Assembly: GCA_017987575.1 (NCBI GenBank)
Contig: JAGNTK010000014.1
Coordinates: 1-34,248 of the forward strand
Length of the DNA: 34,248 nt
Origin: Novosphingobium sp.
Lineage (GTDB): Bacteria > Pseudomonadota > Alphaproteobacteria > Sphingomonadales > Sphingomonadaceae
Direction of reading: 5' to 3'
The notes under the pieces were generated by a model, which was not told the DNA's origin, did not search any database, and saw nothing but the letters and a program-made list of their open reading frames with translations. The first letter of the stretch is position 1. The number at the start of each line of letters is the position of its first letter. The translations under genes were made by a program, and so were the position numbers. Shown in pieces: positions 1 through 7,755 of the stretch.

Positions 1-539
1 TGGTCGGCGTATCGCTGGCTAGCGCTCTGGCGATGACGGTTTATCCTGTGCTGGCAGCTGAATTGCACCTCAGCGACGCGCAAGCCGGGTTCCTGATCGG
101 CGCGTCGATCCACGATGTGGCGCAGGCGATTGGTGGCGGCTTTGCCTTTTCCGATCCGGCGGGCGCGCAGGCGACAATCGTTAAACTGGCGCGGGTCGCG
201 CTGCTTGCGCCGTTGGTGGCGCTGACCAGTCTGGCGATTGGACCCGCCGGAGAAGCCAAGGGTCAACCGCTGTGGCGGAGGATGGCGCTACCGTGGTTTA
301 TTGTGGCGTTTCTGGGGATGGTCACGCTCAACAGTGTAATCACGATCCCGGCTGACTGGGCCAAGGGCGGACTGACGCTGTCCAAGGGCTTGTTGCTGCT
401 GGCGGTCACCGCCACCGCGATGCGCAGCCGGATGGATCTGCTGCTCGAAGTGGGTTGGCGAGCGATCATTCCGGTGGCGACCGCAACGCTGGCCAGCTTC
501 GCCTGCGCGCTAGGTTTTGCAGTCCTGCTGATCGATTAG
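1..539 (+). CDS. YeiH-family putative sulfate exporter, 3' part only
   Basis: This is the C-terminal part (about 178 residues) of an inner-membrane transporter of the YeiH/UPF0324 family, annotated elsewhere as putative sulfate exporters. The 5' end lies outside the window and the frame is open from base 3. Visible family features are the SIHDVAQAIGGGFAFS stretch, typical of the conserved half of these proteins, followed by several hydrophobic segments (around LARVALLAPLVALTSL, ALPWFIVAFLGMVTL, KGLLLLAVTATAM and a last span at the C-terminus). The stop codon overlaps the convergent DUF6356 gene by 4 bp, so no separate terminator exists between them. The substrate cannot be determined from sequence. 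Confidence 0.85.
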   Translation, partial: VGVSLASALAMTVYPVLAAELHLSDAQAGFLIGASIHDVAQAIGGGFAFSDPAGAQATIVKLARVALLAPLVALTSLAIGPAGEAKGQPLWRRMALPWFIVAFLGMVTLNSVITIPADWAKGGLTLSKGLLLLAVTATAMRSRMDLLLEVGWRAIIPVATATLASFACALGFAVLLID

Positions 540-787
540 ATCACAAAATCCAGCACCGCCGGCATCGCTTTGCGGCGGCGGTTGGCCACCATCACGCTGT
601 GCAGCTCCGAGATCTGCGCACTGCCGGTGCGGACGAACAGGAACGGCAACAGCCCGTGGATCAGGCAGGCACAGCCGCCCAGAATCATCCGCAATCCAAA
701 CCCGCTGGCCATGGCCAGATGCTCGCCATAGCTTTCGCCGACGCTGGCGGGATGCTCGGTAAACAGCTTGGTCGGATCCATGTGCAT
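536..787 (-). CDS. DUF6356 family small protein
   Basis: An 83-residue protein starting at ATG 787. It matches the small alphaproteobacterial DUF6356 family in length and in the features HPASVGESYGEH, a central hydrophobic segment with GCACLIHGLLPFLF (one likely membrane span) and a short basic C-terminus with RRR. The N-terminus carries several acidic and histidine residues and the hydrophobic segment has two cysteines (CAC). Function is unknown. It runs convergently into the YeiH-type gene, sharing 4 bp at the stops, and is divergent from the Lrp/AsnC gene across a 93 bp gap, so the regulator may control it; that is inference. Confidence 0.75.
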   Translation of the reverse strand: MHMDPTKLFTEHPASVGESYGEHLAMASGFGLRMILGGCACLIHGLLPFLFVRTGSAQISELHSVMVANRRRKAMPAVLDFVI

Positions 788-854
788 TCTCCCTGTGCTG
801 CGGTTACACTACCCCGGCATTGAGGCGATTTCATCACCATTTTTCTGGCCAATT

Positions 855-867
855 CCGCAATTCGCGG
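855..867. promoter_or_regulatory. small inverted repeat upstream of the Lrp/AsnC gene
   Basis: CCGC and GCGG arms flank AATTC, 13 bp upstream of the ATG at 881, inside an AT-richer stretch that also holds two near copies of AATTCCGC/AATTCGCG. Lrp-family genes are often autoregulated through such sites. The repeat is short and could be chance. Confidence 0.25.
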
Positions 868-880
868 TTAATCTATCCCA

Positions 881-1360
881 ATGAATGACATTTCTGCGCA
901 ATTGGATTCGATTGACTGGGCAATCCTTGGCGTTTTGCAAGCCGATGCGGCGATCGCGGTGCATGAAGTGGGTGAGCGGGTCGGGCTGTCGAGCAACGCC
1001 TGCTGGCGGCGGATCAAGCGGCTGGAGGAAAGCGGGATCATCGTCGGCCGGGTCGCATTGCTCGATCCCGCAAAGCTGGGACTGGCGACCACGGTTTTCG
1101 TCGCAATCAAGACCCAGCGCCACGATCCGGCTTGGCTCGACGCCTTCAGCACTGGTATCGCCAGCATACCGGAAATCAGTGAGTGCCACCGGATGGCGGG
1201 CGACGTCGATTACCTGCTGAAGATCGTGGTCCGTGATATCGCCCACTATGACCGGATCTATCGCAAGCTGATCGCCGCGGTGCCTGATCTGGCCGATGTC
1301 AGTTCCAGCTTCTCGATGGAAAAGCTGAAAGCGACCACCGCGCTGCCCCGCCCGGCCTGA
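881..1360 (+). CDS. Lrp/AsnC family transcriptional regulator
   Basis: A 159-residue protein of the usual length for the feast/famine regulator family. The N-terminus begins LDSIDWAILGVLQADAAIAV, the standard opening of AsnC-type winged helix-turn-helix domains. The recognition helix region VGERVGLSSNACWRRIKRLEESGII lies at about residues 30-55. Residues 65-150 form the ligand-binding RAM domain (ISECHRMAGDVDYLLKIVVRDI). No good Shine-Dalgarno precedes the ATG at 881. The gene ends directly against the stop of the convergent esterase gene with no base between them. Which amino acid or gene it senses cannot be told. It is divergent from the DUF6356 gene, and Lrp-type regulators commonly act on a divergent neighbour. 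Confidence 0.93.
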   Translation: MNDISAQLDSIDWAILGVLQADAAIAVHEVGERVGLSSNACWRRIKRLEESGIIVGRVALLDPAKLGLATTVFVAIKTQRHDPAWLDAFSTGIASIPEISECHRMAGDVDYLLKIVVRDIAHYDRIYRKLIAAVPDLADVSSSFSMEKLKATTALPRPA

Positions 1361-2275
1361 CTACTTGCGCAACAACCAGCCGAAAATTTCGGGCAAGCGG
1401 GCGGCCCAGGCGTTTTCCTCATGCTCGGCGCCCGGATAGACCTTGCTCTGCCAGTCGCGCCCGCGCCGCCATGGTGATGCTGTCAGCCGCGCATCGACCG
1501 CCTGCTGATAAGGCGCATAGAAGGCATCGAGCGTTGCCGTGCCGTGATCGAGCCACAGCCGCCGCCCCTTGGCCGGACCAAGCTTGGACGCGAACCACTG
1601 GTCCCACAGCGCCATCAGTTCAGGATCGCCTGAAGCTGCCAGCTTGGTCGGATCACCGGCGGGCCAGTGCGTGCTGACACAGGCTGCACGGCCATAGATG
1701 TCAGGGCGGTTCAGGAACGCATAGCAACTCATCAGACCGCCCATCGACGATCCGGCAATCGCAGTGTGGCGCGGGCCCGGCTTGGTCCGATAGCTGCTGT
1801 CGATACTCTGCTTAAGCGGCCCGGCCAGCCAGGCGAGGTAGAGGTCCGAAATGATCGGTCCGCCTGCCATCTGGTCCATTAGCGTTCTTAGCCGAGGGCT
1901 GGCCGCGCGGTAGATATCCTTGGGCAGATACTGGCGATAACGATCGCTGCCCGGTGCCCAGATCCCAACGATGATGTGCGGTTCCACTTTGCCGCCAGCC
2001 ATCAAGTCCAGCATCGCCTGATCGGCCGCCCAGATCTTGTTGAAGTTCGATTTCTTGAGATCGAACAGGTTGTGGCCATCGTGCATGTAGAGCACCGGAT
2101 AGCGACGCTTTGAGGCATCATGGCCGGGCGGCAACCAGATCGTAACGCGCTGATCAGGCAGACCCGCAGCGGCGACCCGCTCCAGCTCGACAAAGCGGCC
2201 GCGGTCTGGCGCTGCGGCGGCGGGCGCCGCCATGATCAGCAGCGCCGCTAGTGCTAGCCAGAACCGCGCGATCAC
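1361..2275 (-). CDS. secreted alpha/beta-hydrolase esterase (esterase D / PF00756 type)
   Basis: A 304-residue protein with a clear signal peptide (WLALAALLIMAAPAAAA, cleavage near residue 22), so it acts in the periplasm or outside. The fold is the putative-esterase family: RVTIWLPPGHD and VLYMHDGHNLFD near residues 43-72, nucleophile elbow GSSMGG with Ser177, and a late histidine in GAEHEENAW (His285); Asp243 is a candidate acid. The start is a GTG whose GTGA overlaps the stop of the GH97 gene, a coupling that places it last in the sugar operon. Relatives include enterochelin esterases and sugar-ester hydrolases; deacylation of acylated glucans is a guess from context. Confidence 0.88.
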   Translation of the reverse strand: MIARFWLALAALLIMAAPAAAAPDRGRFVELERVAAAGLPDQRVTIWLPPGHDASKRRYPVLYMHDGHNLFDLKKSNFNKIWAADQAMLDLMAGGKVEPHIIVGIWAPGSDRYRQYLPKDIYRAASPRLRTLMDQMAGGPIISDLYLAWLAGPLKQSIDSSYRTKPGPRHTAIAGSSMGGLMSCYAFLNRPDIYGRAACVSTHWPAGDPTKLAASGDPELMALWDQWFASKLGPAKGRRLWLDHGTATLDAFYAPYQQAVDARLTASPWRRGRDWQSKVYPGAEHEENAWAARLPEIFGWLLRK

Positions 2276-4311
2276 TTGACCAACCGGAACCGCACCGCCG
2301 CGCCGCCGCCGGGCGCCAGCCGCAGGGTCATCTCACCCGTGCTGGTCACCGGCCGCTGTTCGATCACGATCCCATGACGCTTGGTGGTGCGGTAATCGGC
2401 ATCGTCCGCATCACGATAGATTTCGGCGATGTACTTCTTGCCCGGCGTCAGGAAATCGAGCTTGAAGCTGACCGTGCGCGCCTCTTCATCGCCAACCGCA
2501 CCCAAGAACCAGTCTTCGGCGCCGCGCTGCTTGCGCACGATCGTGACGTAGTCACCAATCTCGCCATTCAGCACGCGGGTTTCGGACCAGTCGGTCGGCA
2601 CGTCGCGGATGAACTTCATCGGCCCGGGATACTTGGCATAGTTTTCCGGCGTATCGGCGACCATCTGGACCGGTGAATAGATCACCACATAGAGCGCCAA
2701 CTGCTTGGCAATGGTCGAAAGGATCGCGCTGCCCTTCTCGCCTTCCAGACTGAGGATGCCGGGGGTGAAGTCCATCGGTCCTTCGAGCATCCGGGTGAAG
2801 ACCACATTGGCTTCGTGCTCGGGCGGGTTCTTGCCGCCGATCCAGGCGTTGTATTCCATCCCGCGCATCCCTTCGCGGGCGACCCAGTTCGGATAGGTGC
2901 GGTGGAGGCCAGTACCCTTGACCGGCTCGTGACTGTCAATTCCGATCTTGTAGCGCGCGGCGGCCTCAACCACCCGCAGCTGATGGTTCACCATCCACTG
3001 ACCCTGGTGCCATTCGCGGTACTTTTTGCCGTCAGCGTCCTCACGCTCCATCTGCCCGGCGTCGGTCACATAGCCGGTCTTGACCACCATGTAGCCATGA
3101 TCGGCAGCGAATTTGAACGACTTGTCGAACTGGTCTTCATAGTGGCTGGCGGCACCACCGGTTTCATGGTGCCCGATCAGGCGGACGCCCTTCTTCTTGC
3201 CATAGGCTACCAGCATATCGACATCGAAGTCCTCGGTCGGCTTGGCAAAGTCCATGTCGTGGCCATTGCCGAACCAATCCCCATCCCAACCCACATTCCA
3301 GCCTTCGACCAGCACATGCGGGATGCCGTTGGCGGCGGCGAAATCGATGTAGCGTTTGACGTTTTCGTTGGTCGCGCCATGCTTTGGCCCGCGCGCCCAC
3401 GACCATTCGCCCTTGATCATGTTCCACCACACGCCGGCGAACTTGCCCGGCTTGATGTAGCTGACATCACCCAGCTTGTTCGGCTCGTTGAGGTTGAGCA
3501 TCAGGTGGCTCATATAGATCCCAGCCGCGTCATCGGCGATGATCAGCGTGCGCCATGGGGTGTTCCAGGCGCCATGCTTGCGGACCTTGGCCTCACCCGC
3601 GCCGGGATGGAGCGCAGCGCGCAGCGTGGTCCCTTCGGTGCGGGATACGGCCATGCCCGAATAGTCGACCAAGGCCGCTTCGTGCAGCGCCACATGGGTG
3701 CCATCGGCCAGCTTGATCGTCACCGGGGTATCGGCGTTGGCCACTGCCGAAAGCGCGGTCTTGTTGTAGAGGTATTCCTCGCGGTTCCACAGGAAGGCCG
3801 GCTTCCACCAGGCCGTTCCGTCGCTGGCGAAGGCAAATTCGGTCAGCTCGTCTGCAATGTTGGCGTGGCGCAGATTGGGCTGATCGGGGAATTCATAACG
3901 GAACCCGACGCCGTCATCATAAATGCGGAACGTGACCGCGAAGACCCGCCCCAGTGCGGTCGTTTCCTTCAGGTGGACCTTGAGTTCGCGGTAGTGGTTG
4001 CGGATCGAAGTCCATTCACCCCACGGCTGCGTCCAGGTCTCATCGAAGTTACGAGTCTCAGTGCCCGTGACTTCGATCCGTCGATCGAGTTTCACAGCAT
4101 CGGTGAACAGAAAGCCGAGCCGCGAAGGCGCGATGATCGGCTTGCCCTTGCGGGACACCGTATAGATCGCGCGGCCATCGCCATCCGTGCTCAGCGAGAC
4201 ACTGACCGTGCCGCCGGGCGAGCTGGCCGAAACCGGACCCTTGACCTGAGCGAGGGCCGGTACGGCCTGAGCCAGCAGGGCGATCGCGCCGAAGGTTGCG
4301 AACTTACGCAT
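2272..4311 (-). CDS. glycoside hydrolase family 97 (SusB-like alpha-glucosidase)
   Basis: A 679-residue protein of the usual GH97 length with a signal peptide (residues 1-21, ending ALAQ). The N-terminal beta-sandwich (to about 300) includes the GFLF, YRELKVHL and DDGVGFRYEF blocks. The (beta/alpha)8 domain follows with VLVEGWNVGWDG, LIGHHETGG and IDSHEPVKGTG, then MEYNAW and EGPMDFTPG. Glu462 and Glu486 are 24 residues apart, the spacing I recall for Glu508/Glu532 of Bacteroides SusB, which suggests an inverting, calcium-dependent enzyme acting on alpha-1,4-linked maltooligosaccharides. The upstream sequence GAGGAAG is a good ribosome-binding site 7 nt from the ATG. TGATG overlaps the preceding GH13 stop by one base. 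It probably releases glucose in the periplasm. Confidence 0.95.
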   Translation of the reverse strand: MRKFATFGAIALLAQAVPALAQVKGPVSASSPGGTVSVSLSTDGDGRAIYTVSRKGKPIIAPSRLGFLFTDAVKLDRRIEVTGTETRNFDETWTQPWGEWTSIRNHYRELKVHLKETTALGRVFAVTFRIYDDGVGFRYEFPDQPNLRHANIADELTEFAFASDGTAWWKPAFLWNREEYLYNKTALSAVANADTPVTIKLADGTHVALHEAALVDYSGMAVSRTEGTTLRAALHPGAGEAKVRKHGAWNTPWRTLIIADDAAGIYMSHLMLNLNEPNKLGDVSYIKPGKFAGVWWNMIKGEWSWARGPKHGATNENVKRYIDFAAANGIPHVLVEGWNVGWDGDWFGNGHDMDFAKPTEDFDVDMLVAYGKKKGVRLIGHHETGGAASHYEDQFDKSFKFAADHGYMVVKTGYVTDAGQMEREDADGKKYREWHQGQWMVNHQLRVVEAAARYKIGIDSHEPVKGTGLHRTYPNWVAREGMRGMEYNAWIGGKNPPEHEANVVFTRMLEGPMDFTPGILSLEGEKGSAILSTIAKQLALYVVIYSPVQMVADTPENYAKYPGPMKFIRDVPTDWSETRVLNGEIGDYVTIVRKQRGAEDWFLGAVGDEEARTVSFKLDFLTPGKKYIAEIYRDADDADYRTTKRHGIVIEQRPVTSTGEMTLRLAPGGGAAVRFRLVK

Positions 4312-5939
4312 CAGTCGTCTTCCTCAATCAGCAGTGCGCCGAACGGCGGCAGCAGGGTGGTGGTGGCGCCATTGACTGCGGCCAGCACCTGCCCGCGCAG
4401 CGCGGCAGGAACGGGCACTTCAGCGGCAGAGAAATTGAACACCGCGCGCATCCGACTCTCGGGCGAAGTGCGGCGCAGGTCTAGACAGCTGTCACCGGCG
4501 TGCAGGACCGCGACATCGCCGTGATGCAGGGCTGGATTGGCATGGCGCAGCGCCAGCAACTGCCGGGTCAGCGCCAGCAGCGAGGCCGGGTCATGCTCCT
4601 GCCGATCAATTGCTCGGGCCATATTGGCCTCGCCCAGCGGCAGCCACGGCGATCCTGCGGTAAAGCCGCCTTGCTCGTCCTGCGCAGCCCAGGGCATCGG
4701 GGTGCGGGCGCCATCACGCGACAGGGTCAGCGGCCAGTTGGCGATCGCTTCGGGGTCTTGCAGCTGCTCATAGGGAATCTCGACCTGGGTCAGACCCAGT
4801 TCCTCGCCCTGATAGATGATCACATTACCCCGCAGTGCGCACAGCAACATGGCCTTCATCCGCGCGAAAGGCTCTTGCTGATCGGGCTTGCACCAGCGCG
4901 ACAAGGCTCGCGGTGCGTCATGGTTCTCAAAGGCCCAGCTCGGCCAACCTGTGCCGGAGCTCTGCGGCCAATTGCTGAGCGCCTTGGCAACCAGCGCCGG
5001 GGTCAGCGCGTCAGCATAAAGGAAATCGAACCCATAGGCGCTGCTCAGCCGCTCTTCCCCGGCGGTGAAAGCGTGCATTTCGGCCAGCGCCTGATTTCCG
5101 CCCACTTCGGCCATCGTGAACACCGCGCCATAGCTGCCGCACAGCGCCTGAATCCGCTCGATGAAGGCAACTATGTCCGGATGCGATTGGTTGAAGATGT
5201 GCTGCTGATAGTCGAATGGCCGGGTCCGCACTTTGCCATCTTCGGGCGCCGGTGGATTGTCGGTCAGTGCCGGATCGTGCATCGCAAAGTTGAGCGCGTC
5301 GAGCCGGAAGCCATCAACCCCGCGATCGAGCCAGAACCGCGCCGCATCCAGCAAGGCATCTTGAACCGCCGGGACATGGCAATTGAGCTGCGGCTGTTCG
5401 GGCAGGAAGTTGTGCATGTAATACTGCCCGCGCCGCGCGTCCCAGGTCCAGGCCGGGCCGCCGAACACCGATTGCCAGTTGCTGGGCGGCGAACCATCTG
5501 GCTTGGGATCGGCCCAGACGTACCAATCGGCTTTGTCACCGGTGCGCGACTGGCGGCTGGCGGTGAACCAGGCGTGCTCATCGGACGTGTGAGCATAGAC
5601 CTGATCGATCAGCACTTTCAGGCCCAAGGAATGGGCCCGGGCGATCAGCGCATCGAAATCGGCCAGCGTGCCGAAGATCGGATCGACATCGCAGTAGTCA
5701 GCCACGTCATAGCCGAAGTCCTTCATCGGAGAGGTGAAGAACGGCGAAATCCAGATCGCGTCGACGCCCAGCGCGGCGATGTAATCGAGCCGCGCGGTCA
5801 CCCCCGGCAGATCGCCGATGCCATCGCCGTTGGCATCCATGAAACTGCGCGGATAGACCTGATAGATCGCCGCCCCGCGCCACCAGGGCAGGGCGCCGAT
5901 TTGCGGTTGGGCAGCTTCGATGCGGGACAGTCGGTTCAT
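4311..5939 (-). CDS. cytoplasmic GH13 alpha-glucosidase (oligo-1,6/maltose type)
   Basis: A 542-residue GH13 enzyme without signal peptide, so cytoplasmic. The N-terminal PWWRGAAIYQVYPRSF and DANGDGIGDLPG are the standard opening of the alpha-glucosidase branch. Catalytic residues are visible: nucleophile Asp214 in GFRLDALNF, acid/base Glu278 in TMAEVGG and transition-state stabiliser Asp341 in FENHDAPR. Region I reads DQVYAHTSDEH in place of DxVxNHTSDEH, a variant found in alphaproteobacterial GH13 alpha-glucosidases. ATG 5939 fits the domain start; an upstream TTG at 5981 would add 14 unrelated residues overlapping the amylase gene. It lies 17 bp after the amylase stop and overlaps GH97 by 1 bp. 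It likely cleaves maltose or maltooligosaccharides imported by the MFS protein. Confidence 0.95.
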   Translation of the reverse strand: MNRLSRIEAAQPQIGALPWWRGAAIYQVYPRSFMDANGDGIGDLPGVTARLDYIAALGVDAIWISPFFTSPMKDFGYDVADYCDVDPIFGTLADFDALIARAHSLGLKVLIDQVYAHTSDEHAWFTASRQSRTGDKADWYVWADPKPDGSPPSNWQSVFGGPAWTWDARRGQYYMHNFLPEQPQLNCHVPAVQDALLDAARFWLDRGVDGFRLDALNFAMHDPALTDNPPAPEDGKVRTRPFDYQQHIFNQSHPDIVAFIERIQALCGSYGAVFTMAEVGGNQALAEMHAFTAGEERLSSAYGFDFLYADALTPALVAKALSNWPQSSGTGWPSWAFENHDAPRALSRWCKPDQQEPFARMKAMLLCALRGNVIIYQGEELGLTQVEIPYEQLQDPEAIANWPLTLSRDGARTPMPWAAQDEQGGFTAGSPWLPLGEANMARAIDRQEHDPASLLALTRQLLALRHANPALHHGDVAVLHAGDSCLDLRRTSPESRMRAVFNFSAAEVPVPAALRGQVLAAVNGATTTLLPPFGALLIEEDD

Positions 5940-5955
5940 GGGGAGATCAAGATGC

Positions 5956-7755
5956 TTATGGCTTGGCCGCGCACACGGCAAAGCCGAATGCAGGCAGGGT
6001 GATAGTCAAACTGCCAGGCGCAGCGGCATCAAGAGCGCACTGTCCGGCTAGGGTGGCAAAGGAAAGACTGCGCGGATCGACTGCAATCCTATTCATGATC
6101 GGCTTGTCAGACGTATTGAACGCCAGCACCACTTCGCGGCCAGTTTTGGGATCGAACCGAGAGATTGCCAGCAGGCCCGGCTTGTCAGAAAAGGCCCGAA
6201 CCTTCTGCAAGCCGCCGGTGAGCGCCGGGGTGCTGCGGCGTACCGCTGAAAGCTCGGCAATCAGCCGGTAAAGCGGGTGCCGGACATCGAAGTTATCTTG
6301 CGCTGTGGTGGCATCGGTGCCGATCAGATCGTTGTCGTTATAGACTGCGACTTTGCTGGCGAACATATCTTCGCGCGCGAGCTGATCATTGCCGTCAGAA
6401 ACAAAGCCCTGCTCGTCGCCTGAATAGATCGTCGGCACCCCGCGCAGGGTCAGCATCATGGCATGGCCCAGAATCGTGCGGGCCAACAGCTCGTCTTGAG
6501 AGATGCCGGGGTTGGCCTGCTTCACGAACATCGCAAAGCGTCCGAAATCGTGATTGCCCAGGAACGTCGGCAGTCGCAGCGCAGCCTTTTCGCCGCCCTT
6601 GTAGATCGGATCATCCTCAAACATCCGAGCCAAAACTTCGGTCCCGGCTTTGCCGGAAACGACCCGCTGCGCTGCGGCGGCAAAGGCCATGTCGATCGGC
6701 GCAGTCAGATCGGCATTGTGGCTCCACCGGGCCAACAGAGCCGGATCGACATCGCCGGTCGCGACTTCAGCAAAGATATGGAAGTTCGGAATGCCGCGTG
6801 CCTTGGCCCGCCGCTGCATCGCCGGGATGAAAGCGCGCCAGAATTCAGCATTGACGTGCCTGGCCGTGTCGATCCGGAATCCGTCGACCCCGAACCGGTC
6901 GATCCAGCCGCCATAGATGTCAATAAATCCGGCGACCACGCGGGGATGCTCTGTCGCGAGATCGTCCAGCCCAACGAAATCGCCGTAGAGCGAGCTTTCG
7001 CCGACCCAATTGCTGTTGCCACGATTGTGGTAATAGATCGGATCGTTGAGCCAGGCCGGGGTCTTCACCCGCTCCTCAGCCTTGGGCACAAACGGGGTAT
7101 AGGCAAACGAGGGATCGGTCAGCTTGGCCCAGTTGGCGGCGGTACCCACATGGTCACCCAGGAAGCCCGAATTGATCGCTGCGCCGCCCACCCCGCCGCG
7201 CCGCGAGAACGGATAGTCGGCCTTGCTGCGATAGGCATAGTCTCCGCCTTCGCGGTACTGGATCACGTCGGCCGTGTGGTTGACGATGATATCCATATAG
7301 ACCTTGATCCGGCGCGCATGGGCGGCATCGACAAACGCCTTGAACTCCGCCTCGGTCCCGAAATGCGGATCAATAGTGGTGAAATCGGTGATCCAATAGC
7401 CGTGGTATCCGGCGCTTTCGTCGCCCTTGGGGCCCTGCACCGGCTTGTTCTTGAACACGGGCGCAAACCAGATCGCGGTGATCCCCAGGCCCTGAATGTA
7501 GTCCAGCTTGCGGGTCAGCCCTTTAAGGTCGCCGCCATGGTAAAAGCCTTTGTGCGTGGGATCATAGCCAGTGACCAGCCGATCCCCCGTCAGGCCGCCG
7601 CGATCATTGGCGGGATCGCCATTATCGAACCGGTCGGGCAGAACGAAATAGATTACTTCCTGTTCGGGCGTACGCGCGCGGAACGTGGGCGCAGGGGCGG
7701 CGGCCACACTTGCCAAGGCCCCTATGGCCAGCAGCGTGCGCTTAAAATCAGCCAT
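5956..7755 (-). CDS. secreted GH13 alpha-amylase family protein
   Basis: A 599-residue GH13 protein. The start at ATG 7755 is set by AGGAGG 6 nt upstream and by a signal peptide beginning MADFKRTLLAIGALASVAAAP; a longer in-frame extension to 7923 lies inside the halogenase gene and is not credible. GH13 landmarks: VIYFVLPDRFDNGD, ITAIWFAPVF, DIIVNHTADVI (region I), nucleophile Asp296 in GFRIDTARHV, acid/base Glu330 in HIFAEVATG and Asp403 in LGNHDFGRF. A short all-beta domain ends the protein. The first 8 bp overlap the end of the halogenase gene (ATGGCTGA), implying coupled translation. It probably shortens alpha-glucans in the periplasm; neopullulanase/cyclomaltodextrinase activity is an alternative. 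Confidence 0.95.
   Translation of the reverse strand: MADFKRTLLAIGALASVAAAPAPTFRARTPEQEVIYFVLPDRFDNGDPANDRGGLTGDRLVTGYDPTHKGFYHGGDLKGLTRKLDYIQGLGITAIWFAPVFKNKPVQGPKGDESAGYHGYWITDFTTIDPHFGTEAEFKAFVDAAHARRIKVYMDIIVNHTADVIQYREGGDYAYRSKADYPFSRRGGVGGAAINSGFLGDHVGTAANWAKLTDPSFAYTPFVPKAEERVKTPAWLNDPIYYHNRGNSNWVGESSLYGDFVGLDDLATEHPRVVAGFIDIYGGWIDRFGVDGFRIDTARHVNAEFWRAFIPAMQRRAKARGIPNFHIFAEVATGDVDPALLARWSHNADLTAPIDMAFAAAAQRVVSGKAGTEVLARMFEDDPIYKGGEKAALRLPTFLGNHDFGRFAMFVKQANPGISQDELLARTILGHAMMLTLRGVPTIYSGDEQGFVSDGNDQLAREDMFASKVAVYNDNDLIGTDATTAQDNFDVRHPLYRLIAELSAVRRSTPALTGGLQKVRAFSDKPGLLAISRFDPKTGREVVLAFNTSDKPIMNRIAVDPRSLSFATLAGQCALDAAAPGSLTITLPAFGFAVCAAKP

Noticed and set aside
2815-6002. Two long open frames on the plus strand (2815-4524 and 4500-6002)
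   Set aside because: They lie antisense to the GH97 and GH13 genes, whose motifs are complete; long shadow frames are common in high-GC codon-biased DNA and the products show no domain.
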